DNA from: Trichaptum fuscoviolaceum
Taxonomy: Eukaryota > Basidiomycota > Agaricomycetes > Hymenochaetales > Trichaptaceae
Assembly (NCBI GenBank): GCA_910574455.1
Contig: CAJSYZ010000010.1
Span: 2,074,770 to 2,138,769 of the forward strand
Direction of reading: 5' to 3'
DNA length: 64,000 bases
Shown: in pieces, positions 1-12,408 of the stretch
Layout: every line of letters starts with the position of its first letter
Numbering within the stretch: position 1 is the first letter of the stretch
The notes under the pieces: generated by a model
Seen by the model: only the letters and a program-made list of their open reading frames with translations
What the model was told of the DNA's origin: nothing
The model's database searches: none
Made by a program: the position numbers and the translations under genes

Positions 1-798
1 TGTCGAGTATGCAACATTCTGGATCATTAGTTCCTGATGCTTACTGTGTATATCTTTAGCGGGACTGTATCACCGTCACAAATCGAATCCGCGACGTCTC
101 CGGTCAACAATTCGAACGTGGTCGGTGGATACACGAATGCCTACGGGTGTGCTAGGTGCGTGCCTCTAGCTGATGCCGCGAATTCCCTCGCCAACATCCG
201 ATTCTTTGCAGCCAAGTTGGTCTTGTAGCTACAAGTCATACGGTTCAAGACACTACCTTCTCATTTCCGCCGTACGAAGCCCCATCAGAATATTCTACGC
301 GCGCGGGTATCGAGAACATGGCTTCGGTGACCAACAGTTCTGAAATGATAGGTTTATCGCACTCCGGTCAATCACATACTTTCTACGATCATCAAGGGCC
401 CTCGGGTCCGAGTGATTATGCACTGCATCACTATGATGCGCAAGCTTGCAATGGCTTCCAACCGGGTACGCAATATCGGCCTCGCTTTCTTCTACCATGC
501 GCTTGCTAACGTTGTATCCCAGGCCATACTATTGATTATACGAATGTTGGTTCATCTGCCGGGCCGGTCCCACCGAATGGTCATGACTATACCTCCTCTA
601 ACTCTAGCTCGCCATCAGGTATGTGTAGATTCTACAAGGCTCCTATTTAGTATGCTTACATTATCCATAGAGCAAAACTATCGGGATGTCGGTGCATCAG
701 CTCTCGTTGTCATCCCCGGGACGCCGGCACTGGCGTTTAACATCCCTTTGCATTTTGCAAATGCGTTGCGTAAATGTTTCCACAATAGCGAGGCATAG
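1..798 (+). CDS. 3' part of an unidentified multi-exon gene (5' end outside or unresolved)
   Basis: I do not recognise this protein. An open frame from about position 46 to 172 joins in phase across a GTGCGT...GCAG intron (about 173-220) to an exon ending near 466. A GTACGC...CCAG intron follows, then a short exon to about 618 and, after a GTATGT...ATAG intron, a last exon that stops at 796-798. All joins keep frame. The product is rich in Ser, Asn, Thr, Tyr, Pro and His and looks disordered, like the C-terminal tail of a fungal transcription factor. No domain is visible. The frame is blocked by a stop at 28-30, so an exon border must lie between there and about 50, and the rest of the gene is off the left edge. 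Several in-phase introns argue for a real gene, but no conserved motif confirms it. Confidence 0.4.
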
Positions 799-1199
799 AA
801 ACATACACATGGAAATGTGATATCAGCAATTCCTTCCCTTTCACTATTAATTCTATTCTGTTCATTTGTCGGATATTGTGATTTAAATATTCATAAACCT
901 GGTTTTAAATAGTCCATTTCCAGGTCTACTTTGCTTCCGCTGTATCTGTATCTTGCTTTGATTTTGTCGTGCAAATCATTCGTGTTACTACTTACGTCGT
1001 TGAAACAATCCATCATGAGTTTACATTCACCGAAAACGCAAGTAAATTGAACTGGAATGTCGACTCAAAACCCAACGAAGTCCACAGGAAGTTCGTGGAC
1101 GCTGGGGGGGATGTGTGTACGGCGGCTGCAAGCTGTGCCAAAGACGAGGGGTTTTAGAAGATAAGAAGTTCATGATGGGTATCAAAGGTGGAAAGTATG

Positions 1200-1370
1200 G
1201 TAAGGACGGGGAAGGATACGAGAGGAGGTTGGTAGAAAGGATAATACAGCCAGCAAAGTTATGGGAGAGAACGCGATATTGAATGCGACATCCTCCCTCA
1301 AGAAACTCTACACGTCACTTGGCTTTCGAAAGTCTAACAGTCACGACTAGAGCAACTCCACCACCATTGA
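1200..1370 (+). repeat. Degenerate repeat, copy A (pairs with about 2750-2930)
   Basis: The 14-mer GAACGCGATATTGA at about 1268-1281 recurs at about 2828-2841. Downstream of it both copies share a diverged CCTCC..TC.AGAAA segment and, about 75 nt further on, the identical 10-mer CAACTCCACC. Upstream, both copies are purine-rich, with GGAAGG and GGTGGAGAGG-like matches. Read in the same frame, both give a similar short peptide beginning NAIL. This suggests two decayed copies of one ancestral coding or mobile sequence; neither copy is open now. Confidence 0.4.
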
Positions 1371-2749
1371 CCTTTGCATCTTCCTCAGGCCTGCGCGCTT
1401 CGGTCATAAAGCACTGCCGACGCGCTCGTATTGCTCGACAGCGCGCACCCTCGGCAACCCACACACCGACGCCCTCCTCCGCCTGTCCTCTCTCGGCTTG
1501 CGGAAGATCCTAAAGGTGATTTCTTTGGAGGAGGCGCGATAAGCAGCGAATCACGTCGAGGCCCATATCAGATAGTTAGACGCCGAAGAGCTCGAGCGAC
1601 AGAGCACGTAAAAGGAGCGCGCCGAGTCGGTGCAATCTGGTGAAGCTGCGAGAGACTTGCCGGATCCTGTAAGATAGTATGTAGATTAACAAGGAGACGT
1701 AGATATTCGAGTATACTTGCGCCCAGTCGTGAAGAGTGGATATCCTCTTCAATTATGAACGCAAGCTTGTAACCTCATTGACGTCTTGCGCCTCAGTGGT
1801 AACAATGTAATGTAGGTAAGGGGCCTGAAGCCTGCCCGGGCATGGAAAAATGGACGATCTGTTCGTGTCCTAAGATGGAATGATGAAGCCTGCCTTTTGA
1901 TCCATGGTATGCGAAAGATTCGCGGAGCGTATCCTTCTTGAACCGTAACCGCAATAGCCAAGCAACGCTTTTACTGTTAAAGTAACCAGTATTGGGTCTT
2001 ACTTAGTAAACCATGGGTGACTTACCTGGTCTGCAGTCACAGATACTGGTCCTTTTAGCCCTTCCTTCCCTTTACCCATCGAACAAGCAAAAGTCATGTC
2101 AGCCCTTTCCAGAATCACACACAGTAAAGTTTCTTAGATGCTTGATCCGTTGTACGCAGCTCTCCTACAGTCGGGAGCAAAGCAATCTGGTGGTTAACCA
2201 TTAGTAGATAATTATATAGAAACCCCTCAATCTATCTTGCCCACCCTCTCGATCGACCCTTTATCCTCATGGCTCATCCCCAAACTATGCAGATAGCTGC
2301 AGGTCAAAGTGACCGGGATAAACAAGCATGTAAGGAGTAGAGTGGGAACGAAGTGAAAGAATAGAATGGGAAGGGGCGGAAGTGGTGGAGAGCGCAAAGA
2401 CATCGTTTAAGCAAGCATATGGATAATATAGTAATCGCAAGATGGCCAAATGGGCCACATTCCTAGCATCCAAAGAGACTCGGTACCAAGTCAGATCACA
2501 ATTACAGCTGTGAAGACGCAGGTCATTTCAGAGGCTGATCAACTGGTAAGTAGCGGCAAAGAGAGCGCGGCGAGTCGAAGTATGGTTCCATTGATCGGCT
2601 TACATCCCTAGGAGACTACAGACGTACACCGAGATGTCTTCCGCGCTCTTCCTGATCTTGTTTACATGTAACCAGATACGAGGCAGTTCGATAGGAGCCG
2701 CAGAACACTTCGGAGTAGGGCGAGGTCAGGATTTGTGACAAAGGTGGAA

Positions 2750-2930
2750 AAAGAATGGAGAAGGCGTGGAAGGCAATGGGGGGAAATGGTGGAGAGGACA
2801 ACGGAAGACATCAAGGCTGCGGAAGGGAACGCGATATTGATCGTAACGGCCTCCATCGAGAAAATTTCTGCACCTACTCGGTCTTCAACGTCTGAGACAT
2901 ACGATATGCAACTCCACCGTCCTCCGCGCT
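2750..2930 (+). repeat. Degenerate repeat, copy B (pairs with about 1200-1370)
   Basis: This is the second copy of the sequence described at 1200-1370. Here the frame is open for longer (a plus-strand frame runs from 2735 to 3154), but it has no recognisable domain. A weaker third resemblance, the purine-rich GAATGG..AGG.G.GGAAG and TGGTGGAGAG motifs, lies at about 2361-2400. Confidence 0.35.
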
Positions 2931-3514
2931 CTCGCGTAATCCCCAATTCTACTTGCCTCCGTCAAGAAGCACGGTGCTTGAAAACGTGTTGCACCATCCC
3001 AACGTCATCACAAGCTTCTCCAATCGCAGAGTCTGCGATCAGGGTACCCTGCAAAAAGTCCAGTTTATCCAAGGAAGAATGGCCCGAGGCTGAAGATGGA
3101 TGCGCGTGGCTAATCGTAGGAATGACCGATGGATGCAGACATCACGTTTGTTAAAGACGTAAACACCGCACTATGATGGGCAACAAGACGTTCCTCTTCG
3201 AGTAGCCAGGATGCAAAGGCGTAGGTGTGCCTTTTTCTCTAGAAAGCGGCGTTGTAAGAGAGGGAAGAGAGAGGCTGCGTAGAGGAGGGGAGCCCGGGGA
3301 GGAGGATGCAAGAGTAGATTCGCAGGACCTTCGGCAACTCCCAGCCCGCGTGCCAGCTCGTGGCGTTGTTTGGCCATGTGGGCGTCATACTAGTACTGCT
3401 TGCGTCCGGTGCCACTGGCAGTACTCGGAGACTGTCATGCCCCGCTGAAGTGACTGCCATGTTTTGCGTAAGGGTGGTCAACCATTAAGTATAATTAAGT
3501 ATAAAAGGTGATTA

Positions 3515-4279
3515 TTTTTAGCCTTTGAGGACATCTTCAGCACCGGATTCCGACCAGAAACTCTTTGCAATCTGAGTTCTCACAGATACGCACCTCTAAA
3601 TAATGAAGTCCCGCACAACTCCCGAATCATCCGAGAGCTAATCGTAGATTTCAACAATGTGGAGAGGATAGGGTCGGAGTCTGATCATGAAGAGAACACC
3701 GTGGGTGGCTGTCTTTGCTCGACAGATGTTCTACTCACTGTCTTCAATATTAAGGGTACCATCTACGATTCTACTTTATGGCTTCCGAGGCCATCGATCG
3801 CTTCTACTACCACCATGATTAGCGTAGAACCGGCTGCCGATCTCTTTAATTGCTCCGTACACGGCATGGAGTCCATCCCCTGGGTATTTCTTTTCCTCTC
3901 CAAGGATACTCAAGTTGTCGGATGGGATGAACAAGCTGAACAATATCGGATAACAATTTTACACGAACTGTTCCCGGAGAATATTTCTAGAGCAGCCAGC
4001 CGATGTATACTCTTGACTTATTCAACTGATGCCACGAGAGCTAACAGAGAGCTACTTGGTGTCGACGCGAGGTATATGGTAGAGTCATGGACCTGGGACC
4101 GCTTTTGGTCTGGTACTATTCAAAGTAGAGGTGTAATTCCCGGGAGGACCCGTCGACATCAATACAGTGGCTTGAAAACACGAAGAGCTCCACGGCATTT
4201 GGTCGGACTGTATAGGCTATTTTTCAGAGCGGGATCTATGTTTGAGTTGCAAGCATACACTAATACACGAAGCCGGTGA
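3515..4279 (+). CDS. Unassigned open reading frame, possible gene fragment
   Basis: An uninterrupted frame of about 250 codons runs from an acceptor-like TTTTTAG (ending about 3522) to a stop at 4277-4279. The first in-frame ATG comes only well inside, so an upstream exon is missing or the gene is a remnant. The N-terminal part reads EDIFSTGFRPE, followed by a segment with His and Ser residues. This faintly recalls the IF-x2-GF-x-P motif of enterotoxin-A-like ADP-ribosyltransferase domains. The rest shows no catalytic motif that I can match, so I do not assign that function. No signal peptide or membrane segment is visible. Codon use is unremarkable. It could equally be a lineage-specific orphan or a decayed gene. 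Confidence 0.3.
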   Translation, partial: FLAFEDIFSTGFRPETLCNLSSHRYAPLNNEVPHNSRIIRELIVDFNNVERIGSESDHEENTVGGCLCSTDVLLTVFNIKGTIYDSTLWLPRPSIASTTTMISVEPAADLFNCSVHGMESIPWVFLFLSKDTQVVGWDEQAEQYRITILHELFPENISRAASRCILLTYSTDATRANRELLGVDARYMVESWTWDRFWSGTIQSRGVIPGRTRRHQYSGLKTRRAPRHLVGLYRLFFRAGSMFELQAYTNTRSR

Positions 4280-6032
4280 TAATTGTTTCAGAAGACCGAG
4301 GGCCGTGGAGGAAGTATAGACACAATTTCTAGAGGAGTCGGGAAGCTGATAAAATATGCTGTCTTCGGAATAAGCTCTCAGATGAGGCTGGACTACTCAT
4401 GTTCGACGTTTGCACTGCGAAGGATGGAGATAAGTCTGTTTTTCTTATGTATACAACTTTGTTTATATTCCGATTTACAGTATGGCTTATATGTGACATT
4501 ACTTTCGACATATCTTGAGTATTAATACAGGAGATAGCCCATCGGATTGATCAAGTGCTGGATAGTAAGAACGTTAATGGAAGCATAAAGTTGACAAGAG
4601 AAAGCAGGTGAACTCTGAATCTTCTTCATTTGTTCAATAGCCCGGACTGGTCGGCTATCTATATATTTCCCGAGGTTGCCGAGATCTGCCGATGATTCAG
4701 CAGATCGAATCAGGTTCCGACCATAGAGACTTTGGCCAGACTCGGATAAGGTATCTAGGCTCAACGACCTGAGGACAACGAAGAAGGTCTTAAGTAGCCA
4801 GAACAGCGGGAAGAGAAATGTAGGATGGCTTGTGATTCAACGCTGACGTCGTGCCTCGCTGGAAGCACGCATTCGGCGCACCTTCGTTATCACCGCATCT
4901 TCAACCTTGTCAATGCAAGTGCGGCTCTTGAGGGACGATTATAGAATTGCATAAGAAGACCATGGAGCCTGCCGGATACAGTCATCACGGATATTTCCAG
5001 ACCGCAGATGGGTTGATGTTTATCATGCGATATAGGAGGAAGGCTAAATATATGTGTATTGCATGGCGGCCTTCCGCTGGGCAAAGGTGACGACTTCGAG
5101 AAGACCGGCTTCGAGTGTTTGTCTTTATGGTGTGAAAAAGTCAAGGACGATTGTTATAGCCAGCACTAGAAGAGGATGGTGATCAAATCTATCTAAGTCT
5201 CTGCGAAGCGACCGCGTTGCAATCAGACAAGAATAGGCTGCATCTGTGAAAGATAAGAAGGAGCTGGCAAATGGGGGCGCATGCAGACCGCAATAGGAAG
5301 CTGCTCCGAAGAAGATGAAGCCCAAATCTCGGGGCAAGTCTAAATGAAATGGAGTGATCTGGCCACGGGGCACAGCTGGCATGCGACCCCACACGCTTAT
5401 CCACACAAAGCTATATGTGCACGAAAGTGATGACAGCCTTCGAAAACAGGAGACATGGTCTCAATGTTCATTGATTTTGGCCGAGCTCGAGGGGATGGAT
5501 GAAGAGAAGGTGGGCGTAAAAGGGCCCTGCAATCTTCGCAGGCGGAAGAGAAGCAAGAATCGTGGAAAAGAAAACAGGCGACTCACACCCAAGCCTAATT
5601 CGTCCGGCGGTGGCGGTGTATCCTATCTTCTCGCTCGGTCCGGCATTGTCCCGTCGGAAGCTGAATAGAGAACCGACCGTCAAATTTAGTCTAGGCACGC
5701 CAGGGTCCCGCGCTCGCGTGGCGGCAGTCCCCACGCACTGCCATGTGCTAGGCGAGCTCCCCCTTTGGCAGGAGGGCTTCCATATGCGGCCGGCGTTGCG
5801 TCGTTGAAGGCGTCGCCTTCGAAGCGTGCGAAACGGAAGGAAGGCAAAATGAAACGAGAGCCGAGGCGAACCCTGAGAGCCCTGAGCAACAGACGTGGGA
5901 AGGTCCCCCGGGTACCATTGCCGTCATGCCTGTAGTTGGAAAGGCCCCCGTGGTGAGCCCCCCGTCGCCCTTTTCGTTTTCCCCGCTGACCGCCCTCTTT
6001 CTCACAATCCACCATCATCTCCCCCTCGCCAG
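4280..6032. other. Intergenic region upstream of TUP1, no gene seen
   Basis: Small open frames occur on both strands, none with motifs or plausible splicing. From about 5,700 to 6,030 the DNA is GC-rich and then pyrimidine-rich (CT tracts just before the TUP1 start), consistent with a core promoter and 5' UTR of TUP1. Confidence 0.5.
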
Positions 6033-9000
6033 ATGAGCTCGACCATATACAATGTGAGTCTCCATGTCCTCCCCACCCCCGCCATCCCAAACACACCGCT
6101 CGCTGCCTCGTCGTCGCCGATGCTCGCAACGGCGACGACGGTGCCTGGTGCTCGTGTCCTCCGTATAAGGCTATCGAACGGCGCTAACCTCTTTGTCGGC
6201 TTTCATGCTTTTCGTTGATACAGCATCGAAGTCTGCAACCGCAGGGCCCACCGCCGCCAATCGCCCCGCAGGCACCGGGGCACTCGCCAGCACGCTTGAA
6301 CGAGTCCTTGGAAATCGTCCGACATGAGTTTGACCTTTTGACGGCAGACCTGAATCAACTCCGGATTCAAAGGGACGACTTTGAGAACAAAAGTGAGTAC
6401 AAAGAACGTTGCTGTCTCGATTCTACCTGTCCTTCTTCATCCTCTTTCTCGGTCGATCGATGTCAAAGACGTATCTATCGTCAGCGTTAACGAGGACTGT
6501 CTTGTGTACAGCCGATTCCTTGATTCGGATCGCAAGCCGGACTACCTTAATATGCGCAAGCGCTTTCTGTTCCCTCGTGATTGAAGTTCAATGATCGACA
6601 AGCGCAATGCACTCTCCTCAAACATGCTTATCGCTTTGGATATGGCATACTGACCTTGTGTTGTTCCAGTTTCGGCTCAAGTGAACGAGCTTAACATCAT
6701 CAAACAAACACTCTACGAACTCGAGTCACAGCACAGCAAAGTTCGACAGCAATATGAGGAGGAAGTGAACCGACTCCGCAACGAGCTCGCTCAGGCTCGC
6801 CAAGTTGTTCCCGCTCCACCGCCGCAGGGCATCCAACCGCACCTCAATGCTGCTGGTGGCGGCCCGCCTGGCGGACCAGGCATCGGTGGTTCTGGTCCTC
6901 CGCCTCCCGCTGGCCCTCCTGGTCCCGGACCTGGGCCAGGTGTGGGACCACCGGGCGTAGGTGCTAGTCCACACCCTGCACATGCGGGCATGGCACCTCC
7001 GCCGGGCTACAGTGAACCGTATCCATATCGGGACCGTGACCGCGGCGAGCCTCCGCGTGAAAGACCGCGTGAAGATGGCAGGGGGAGAGAACCGGGGCCC
7101 CGTGATCGCGAGTTGAGGGATAGGGATCGCGAAGCACGGGACAGGGCGGCAAAGGAAGCGCGGGACCGAGAGATCGATATAATGAGAGAACGCGAGCTAA
7201 GGGAGCGAGATGCTAGGGAGCGGGAACTTCGGGAACTCATGGATAGGCAAGACAGAGAGTATCAGAAGGAGTACAGAGAGAAAATGCAGAGAGAGAAAGA
7301 GCAGAGGGAGAAAGAGCTGAATGAGAAGAGGGTCAAGACGGAGAGGGCGAAAGGTAAACAGGTCATATCTATATTCCAAAAGCTAAAACTGATTTTATTT
7401 GATTATTATAGTTGAGTTCACTCCAAATCAAGTTCACAAGATACCCGAAGCAGGACCCTCCAGCGCTGCACTCGTACCGTCTTCGTCGACCTTGCCTCCC
7501 CCTCCTGGTCCTGGTCCAGTAGCAGTGGCGGGAGCTGTAGAGTCGACCTCGCCAGCAGAAGCACCCTCGTACTTTGACGAGGTGGATTTGCCCAACATCC
7601 CGCCGGAGCTGAAGAAGGAAGGAAGCGATTGGTTTGCGGTCTTCAACCCGAAAGTGAAACGTGTGCTCGACGTGAGCTTGGTGCATACGCTCCAACATGA
7701 AAGGTACGTTTTCTAGATTGGCATATTCAAAGCGAAGTACGGCGTGCTGATTGGCCGTTGTGGATCAGCGTTGTGTGTTGCGTGCGGTTTTCCGCGGACG
7801 GAAAGTATCTTGCGACAGGCTGCAATCGCACGGCGCAAATATACGACACGAAGACGGGTGCAAAGACATGGTGCGGATTTTCTCATCATCACCTTAGCCA
7901 TTTTACAGATCGGTGCTCTTTTCTAGTGTGTTGCATGATGACAACGCCCCAGCGCAGGGCGACTTGTACATTCGCAGCGTTTGCTTCAGTCCGGACGGCA
8001 AATTCCTCGCGACAGGTGCGGAAGATAAGCAAATCAGGGTGAGTGCCTATCCCTCTTTCTTTGACCCTTTATATCGCCTGTCAATGTTTGCACAGCCAAA
8101 GTGTTGTTGGGCGTTGTTGATCTCGCCTCGTGGGGATAACGCTTCTCCGGCCATCACTCCGGTCAATTCCGGTCTCTTATTTCCAATTGTTTCATATCCG
8201 GCCTTCTACCGGCGACTTGTGTAGATGGCGGACGAACTGAAACTGACACAGTGCTTAACATCTAGATTTGGGACATCGCCAAGAAGCGCATCCGTCGTGT
8301 GTTCGAGGGCCACCAGCAGGAGATATACTCGCTCGACTTCTCCAAGGATGGGCGGCATATTGTGTCGGGCTCGGGTGACCGCACGGCGCGCATCTGGGAT
8401 ATGGAGACGGGCAACCAGAAGATCCTCGAGATCAACGAGCCGGAGGGCATCGACACCGGCGTGACGAGTGTGTCGATTTCTGCGGATGGACGGCTGGTCG
8501 CTGCGGGCTCGCTGGATTGCATTGTCCGCATCTGGGACGTCGCGACGGGTTTCCTCGTCGAGCGCCTCCAGGGGCACGACGACAGCGTGTACAGCGTATC
8601 GTTCACGCCCGACGGGAAGGGCCTCATCAGCGGGAGCCTTGACAAGACGCTCAAATACTGGGACATCACGCCGCTCCTGCGGACTGGCGCGCGCAAGGAA
8701 CCGCTGCCGCTCGCAGCGCCGAGCTCGCCGGCGTCTGCGGCGCGCGCGGGGCTGAAGGTGATTCGTGCGGGGCTCCCGGACCAGCCGAACTTGTTTGACG
8801 GCGGCGAGCGGGGCGGCGCGTGCACGCTCAACTTCGAGGGTCATAGCGACTATGTTCTGAGCGTGGCGGTTAGTCATGACGGGCAGTGGATCGTCAGCGG
8901 ATCGAAGGACCGTGGCGTGCACTTCTGGGAGTCGCGGAGCGCGCAGCAGCAACTGAGGCTCCAGGGCCACAAAAACTCCGTGATCTCGATCGACCTCAGT

Positions 9001-9133
9001 CCGGTGGGTGGTGTCCTCGCGACGGGTAGTGGGGACTGGCAAGCCAGGCTATGTGCGTATCGTTTTTTTCGTTCGTGTATAATGAGGTCACTGATATTTT
9101 CGATTGTCGTTAGGGAATTATACAACGATCTAA
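6033..9133 (+). CDS. TUP1: Tup1-type general transcriptional corepressor (WD40)
   Basis: The product is a Tup1 orthologue, the WD40 half of the Cyc8(Ssn6)-Tup1 corepressor that is recruited by DNA-binding repressors and interacts with histone tails in the nucleus. Eight exons were checked: 6033-6053, 6224-6392, 6670-7353, 7412-7703, 7769-7870, 7927-8038, 8266-9052 and 9114-9133, giving 728 residues. Residues about 20-105 form the Tup_N helical tetramerisation region (it begins [15 protein letters not shown]). A Gly/Pro-rich linker and a highly charged RDRE/REKE stretch follow (about 170-290). The C-terminal part holds seven WD40 repeats with [15 protein letters not shown] blades and IWD ends, closing with ARLWNYTTI. 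The domain order and the closing repeat match fungal Tup1. The very short first exon (7 codons) sets the start after a CT-rich leader. Confidence 0.95.
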
Positions 9134-9969
9134 ACGCGGATATTTACGATGTCAATAAATAAATGACTGCTACGAGGTGTTCTGTCTTATTTTCGCACTG
9201 ATTCTGATTCTTCGCTTTCATTCCCGTGCTGTCTTGCTGTAACAAATTTGTACATGTGTTTCTTTATGTGTCCTGCGCCGCCCTCGCTTTCGTCCTCTGC
9301 CAGTGCTCACCCTCCGTCCCTCCGTCCCTCCCCCGCTCCATACATTCCTTCCGGGCTTTCTCGCGATTCTACAGCAAGAAAGACTGTGTCTCGCTTTGCA
9401 TACGGTTGGGTCTGGTTTACCTTCTTATATGTATCTGATTCTCTTTCCCCGCTTCTCCTTTGATTTCGACCGCTGCACGATTTGCAAACAGAAAATGTGA
9501 GCAACTCCTTGGGTATGCTGGTGGACCGTGACGACTATAGAAGTCGGGGGTGATAGGTATAAAAAACATTTGGGACGGGTGCGTGGACTTTGGTTGGGAT
9601 ACGATTTTTGAAGGCATTTGTTGTGTATCATTTGTTGCTTGTAAACTGAATATAATATACCCTCTCTTCTACCTCGGCAAGATGCGCGCCGACTTCCGCG
9701 GGCTGCTCTTCGACTTTACCCACCATCAGCTTCTTCAACCATGAATAGCTTCTGCAATGTATTCATTACAGTATACTCCAAGTCATGTGCTCTTTACAAT
9801 CAGAAAACTGTAAAAACCTGCAGCTCGGGGGCGAGGAAGCCCATGTTACTTCGGGTCCAGCGCGGCCTTCAGCGACTTTGGCGTTAGAGTCTCCCATCTG
9901 CTGCTCGTCTCTTTGTCTACTCAAGTACTGGCAACTGCACGGGCTGAGCACCTCCGACTGTCGACGACG
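9134..9969. other. TUP1 3' region and promoter of the first transporter
   Basis: This is T-rich 3' UTR sequence followed by a promoter-like region. I see no coding frame with support. A CT-rich stretch (TCGTCTCTTTGTCTACTC) shortly precedes the transporter ATG at 9970. Confidence 0.5.
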
Positions 9970-12408
9970 ATGAGTGACGAAAAGCGCAGCAACAGTCTCG
10001 AGAAAAGGGACGTCGAGCAGAACGATGCGTACGACCAGGACGACGCGAGCTTGGTGAAGGCCGAACAGTCGCCGGAGGAGCGCAAGCTGGTGGCAAGATT
10101 GGATATGCGGATCCTGCCTATTACTTGTCTGATGTACCTCTTTGCTTGTGAGCTCTTTCGATGCCGCCTTCCGACATATGTTGCATGAAGAATTAAATGA
10201 CTTGCTGTGATAGTCCTTGATCGCTCGAATCTGGGAAACGCTCGGCTACAAGGCCTTCCGCAGGATACGCTTCATGGCGACCCGACAGGCGTACTCTTTG
10301 ACTGGGTCACCTCCGCCTTTTACTTCTCATATGTGCGTTGGACGAGTGCGTAGTTGCAGATCGTGAGCTTATCTCTGCGCATTCTTAGATTTTGTGCCAG
10401 GTTCCGGGGACTGTAGTCTCGAAGCTGGTCCCGCCTCGCCTTTGGCTTGGTGCTGCTGCGATTGGTTGGGGAGCGTGCTCGACTCTGATGGTGAGTCTCT
10501 TGTCCTTCGTACTACTGCACGTCCGTTATCTCAATGATGAATTCGCTTGCGTACATTCAGGCCTCGGGATTCAATTTCGCAGGACTCATTGTCGCTCGCA
10601 TCGGGCTCGGCGTCTTCGAAGCTTGCTTTGGCCCTGGCATCCCACTGTACATGTGTATGTATGTTCTCCATTGTGCCCTAAAATTCAGTTTCTCACTCCT
10701 GCGTTAGCCTACTTCTACACGAAGAATGAAATGGGCATGCGTATGGCGTATTGGTTCGGGTTCGCCGCCGTGGCGGGGGCGTTTGGCGGGCTCATTGCGT
10801 TCGGCGTCCAGCATGCGCATGCAGCGGTCGCAGACTGGCGGCTGCTCTTCATCATTGAGGTGTGTTTACATCTCTCTTCCCCCTCCCTCATGGCAATCTT
10901 TATTTTATTTTATTTTAAAATAGGGAATACCGGCTGTCCTGATGGGTGTCATCGCCATTGCTTTCCTACCGGACAGGCCGGAGATGACAAAGTTCCTTAA
11001 TGAGGACGAGCGGCGGATCGCGTTGGACCGAATGAATAGAGGTATTAGCGGAGATACGGGGCTTGTGGTGAATAAAGGTAATGAGATTTATCTACCTTAG
11101 CTTGGACATGTGAATGAGAATTTCATATTTTACCTTTAAGCACATGTCGCTGCTGCGTTTAAGGACTGGCGGGTGAGTGCTCATGCCTGACTGTACATCT
11201 AGCGTCACTGCGATACTGACTTCTATGAGCAGGTCTACTGCGGTGGAGTCATCTACTTCGGACTTAACTGTGCCCTTGCTTCCATCTCGGCCTTTCTTCC
11301 GACTATCATCAAGACCTTCGGATTCAGTGCGTTTAAAAGTCGAAATACACCATTTTTTGCGACGAATCTGATGACTATGCATGACAGCAAACGCGATCGC
11401 CCAGCTCCTCACAGTCCCGCCATACGCCGTAGCCGCAATCGTCCTCGTCCTCCTGTCGTACGCGTCTGACCGACTTCAAAGCCGTGGAGTGTTCTTGGCC
11501 AGTTCGAGTTTCCTCGGTGGGCTTGGGTACCTGTACGTTCTCCTTCCTCTTACTTTGGCTGTCACCTTACCGTCCCAATACACTAATAACTTGAATCATG
11601 CGGACAGGCTCCTCCTTGTCGTGCCTTCAAACGAGCACGTCCGCTATTTCGCCTGCTTCTGCATCACTAGCGGTACCTACACCACTATTGGCCTGATCAT
11701 CGCTTGGTGTGCGTATCTTTTTTTGTGTCTTTGCCCGCAGTCGTCGTTGTCTCTACCGAGACTCCTACTCCTTCGTCTACGCTGAATATAAACTGACACC
11801 TTGACTTCTACTACACCACTTTCAGTCGCCCATAATCTCGGATCGGAGAGCAAACGCTCCGCCGGCATTCCCATTTTCATGGCCATTGGCCAGTGTGGGA
11901 GCGTGCTGGGCTCTCATATCTACCCGGCGACGGAAGGTCCGCGATATATGTACGTCCTTCGCTGTTTGCATCTACTCCGTGCGCTCCATAAGGTATCTGA
12001 TAAGGATTTTTGGGTGTACAGAAAAGGATTCGCAAGTACGTGCTGGTGTCCCTCCTAACCTCGTTATATAGCCACTGACGTCCCCACCCTTCAGTTTCCT
12101 GCGCGCTAGAGTTCCTCGCGGCAGCGCTAGCCATTGTCCTCTCGGTATGTTGCTCAACTCTATTACTAACGTGTTCCGAAGGCACGAGGTCTGGCCTAAC
12201 TGATTGATTCGGTGTAGATCTCGTACCGCAGAGATAATGCGAGCCGGGATCGCTTGCATGGGAAACCGCATCCAGATGCGAAGGTGGATACGTCCGAGTT
12301 GGCGGATAAGGTGCGACCTTCGGGCTTGATTTCTTTTGGGTCGTCTAGAGTTTTGGACTGATTACTTACGGTGATTGATAGGCGCCTGCTTTCCGTTACT
12401 TGCCGTGA
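9970..12408 (+). CDS. MFS transporter, anion:cation symporter type (Dal5/Tna1-like), copy 1
   Basis: This is a twelve-helix major facilitator of the fungal allantoate/nicotinate permease branch, expected in the plasma membrane as an H+ symporter for small organic anions; the substrate cannot be read from sequence. The cytosolic N-terminus is acidic, then ERKLVARLDMRILPI leads into helix 1. The family signature LDRSNLGNARLQGLP follows in exon 2. Other shared segments are the VARIGLGVFEACFGPG helix, the YFYTKNEM loop, the central loop with FLPDRPEMTKFLNEDERR, AHVAAAFKDWR, FLPTIIKTFGF, the AHNLGSESKRSAG helix and the C-terminal APAFRYLP. About a dozen introns of 50-70 nt sit at the same places in all three paralogues. 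The reading frame is intact. It is the most diverged of the three (FAAVAGAFGG where the others have SAFSG). A Zn2Cys6 gene follows on the opposite strand. Confidence 0.9.

Larger units (their letters stand above)
799..3514. other. Long stretch without a supportable gene; degenerate remnants
   Basis: Only short open frames occur on either strand. None has a convincing start, splice structure or motif. The stretch contains two diverged copies of one sequence (around 1200-1370 and 2750-2930) and G/A-rich segments that look like decayed coding or repeat DNA. Just upstream of 3515 the sequence is A+T-rich. Confidence 0.5.

Noticed and set aside
2735..3154. 139-codon plus-strand frame, considered as a gene
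   Set aside because: No recognisable domain or splice signals, and it covers one copy of a degenerate duplicated sequence; kept as repeat only.
8206..9042. 278-codon open frame on the minus strand
   Set aside because: It is the antisense of the TUP1 WD40 exon; GC-rich codon bias creates an open opposite frame.
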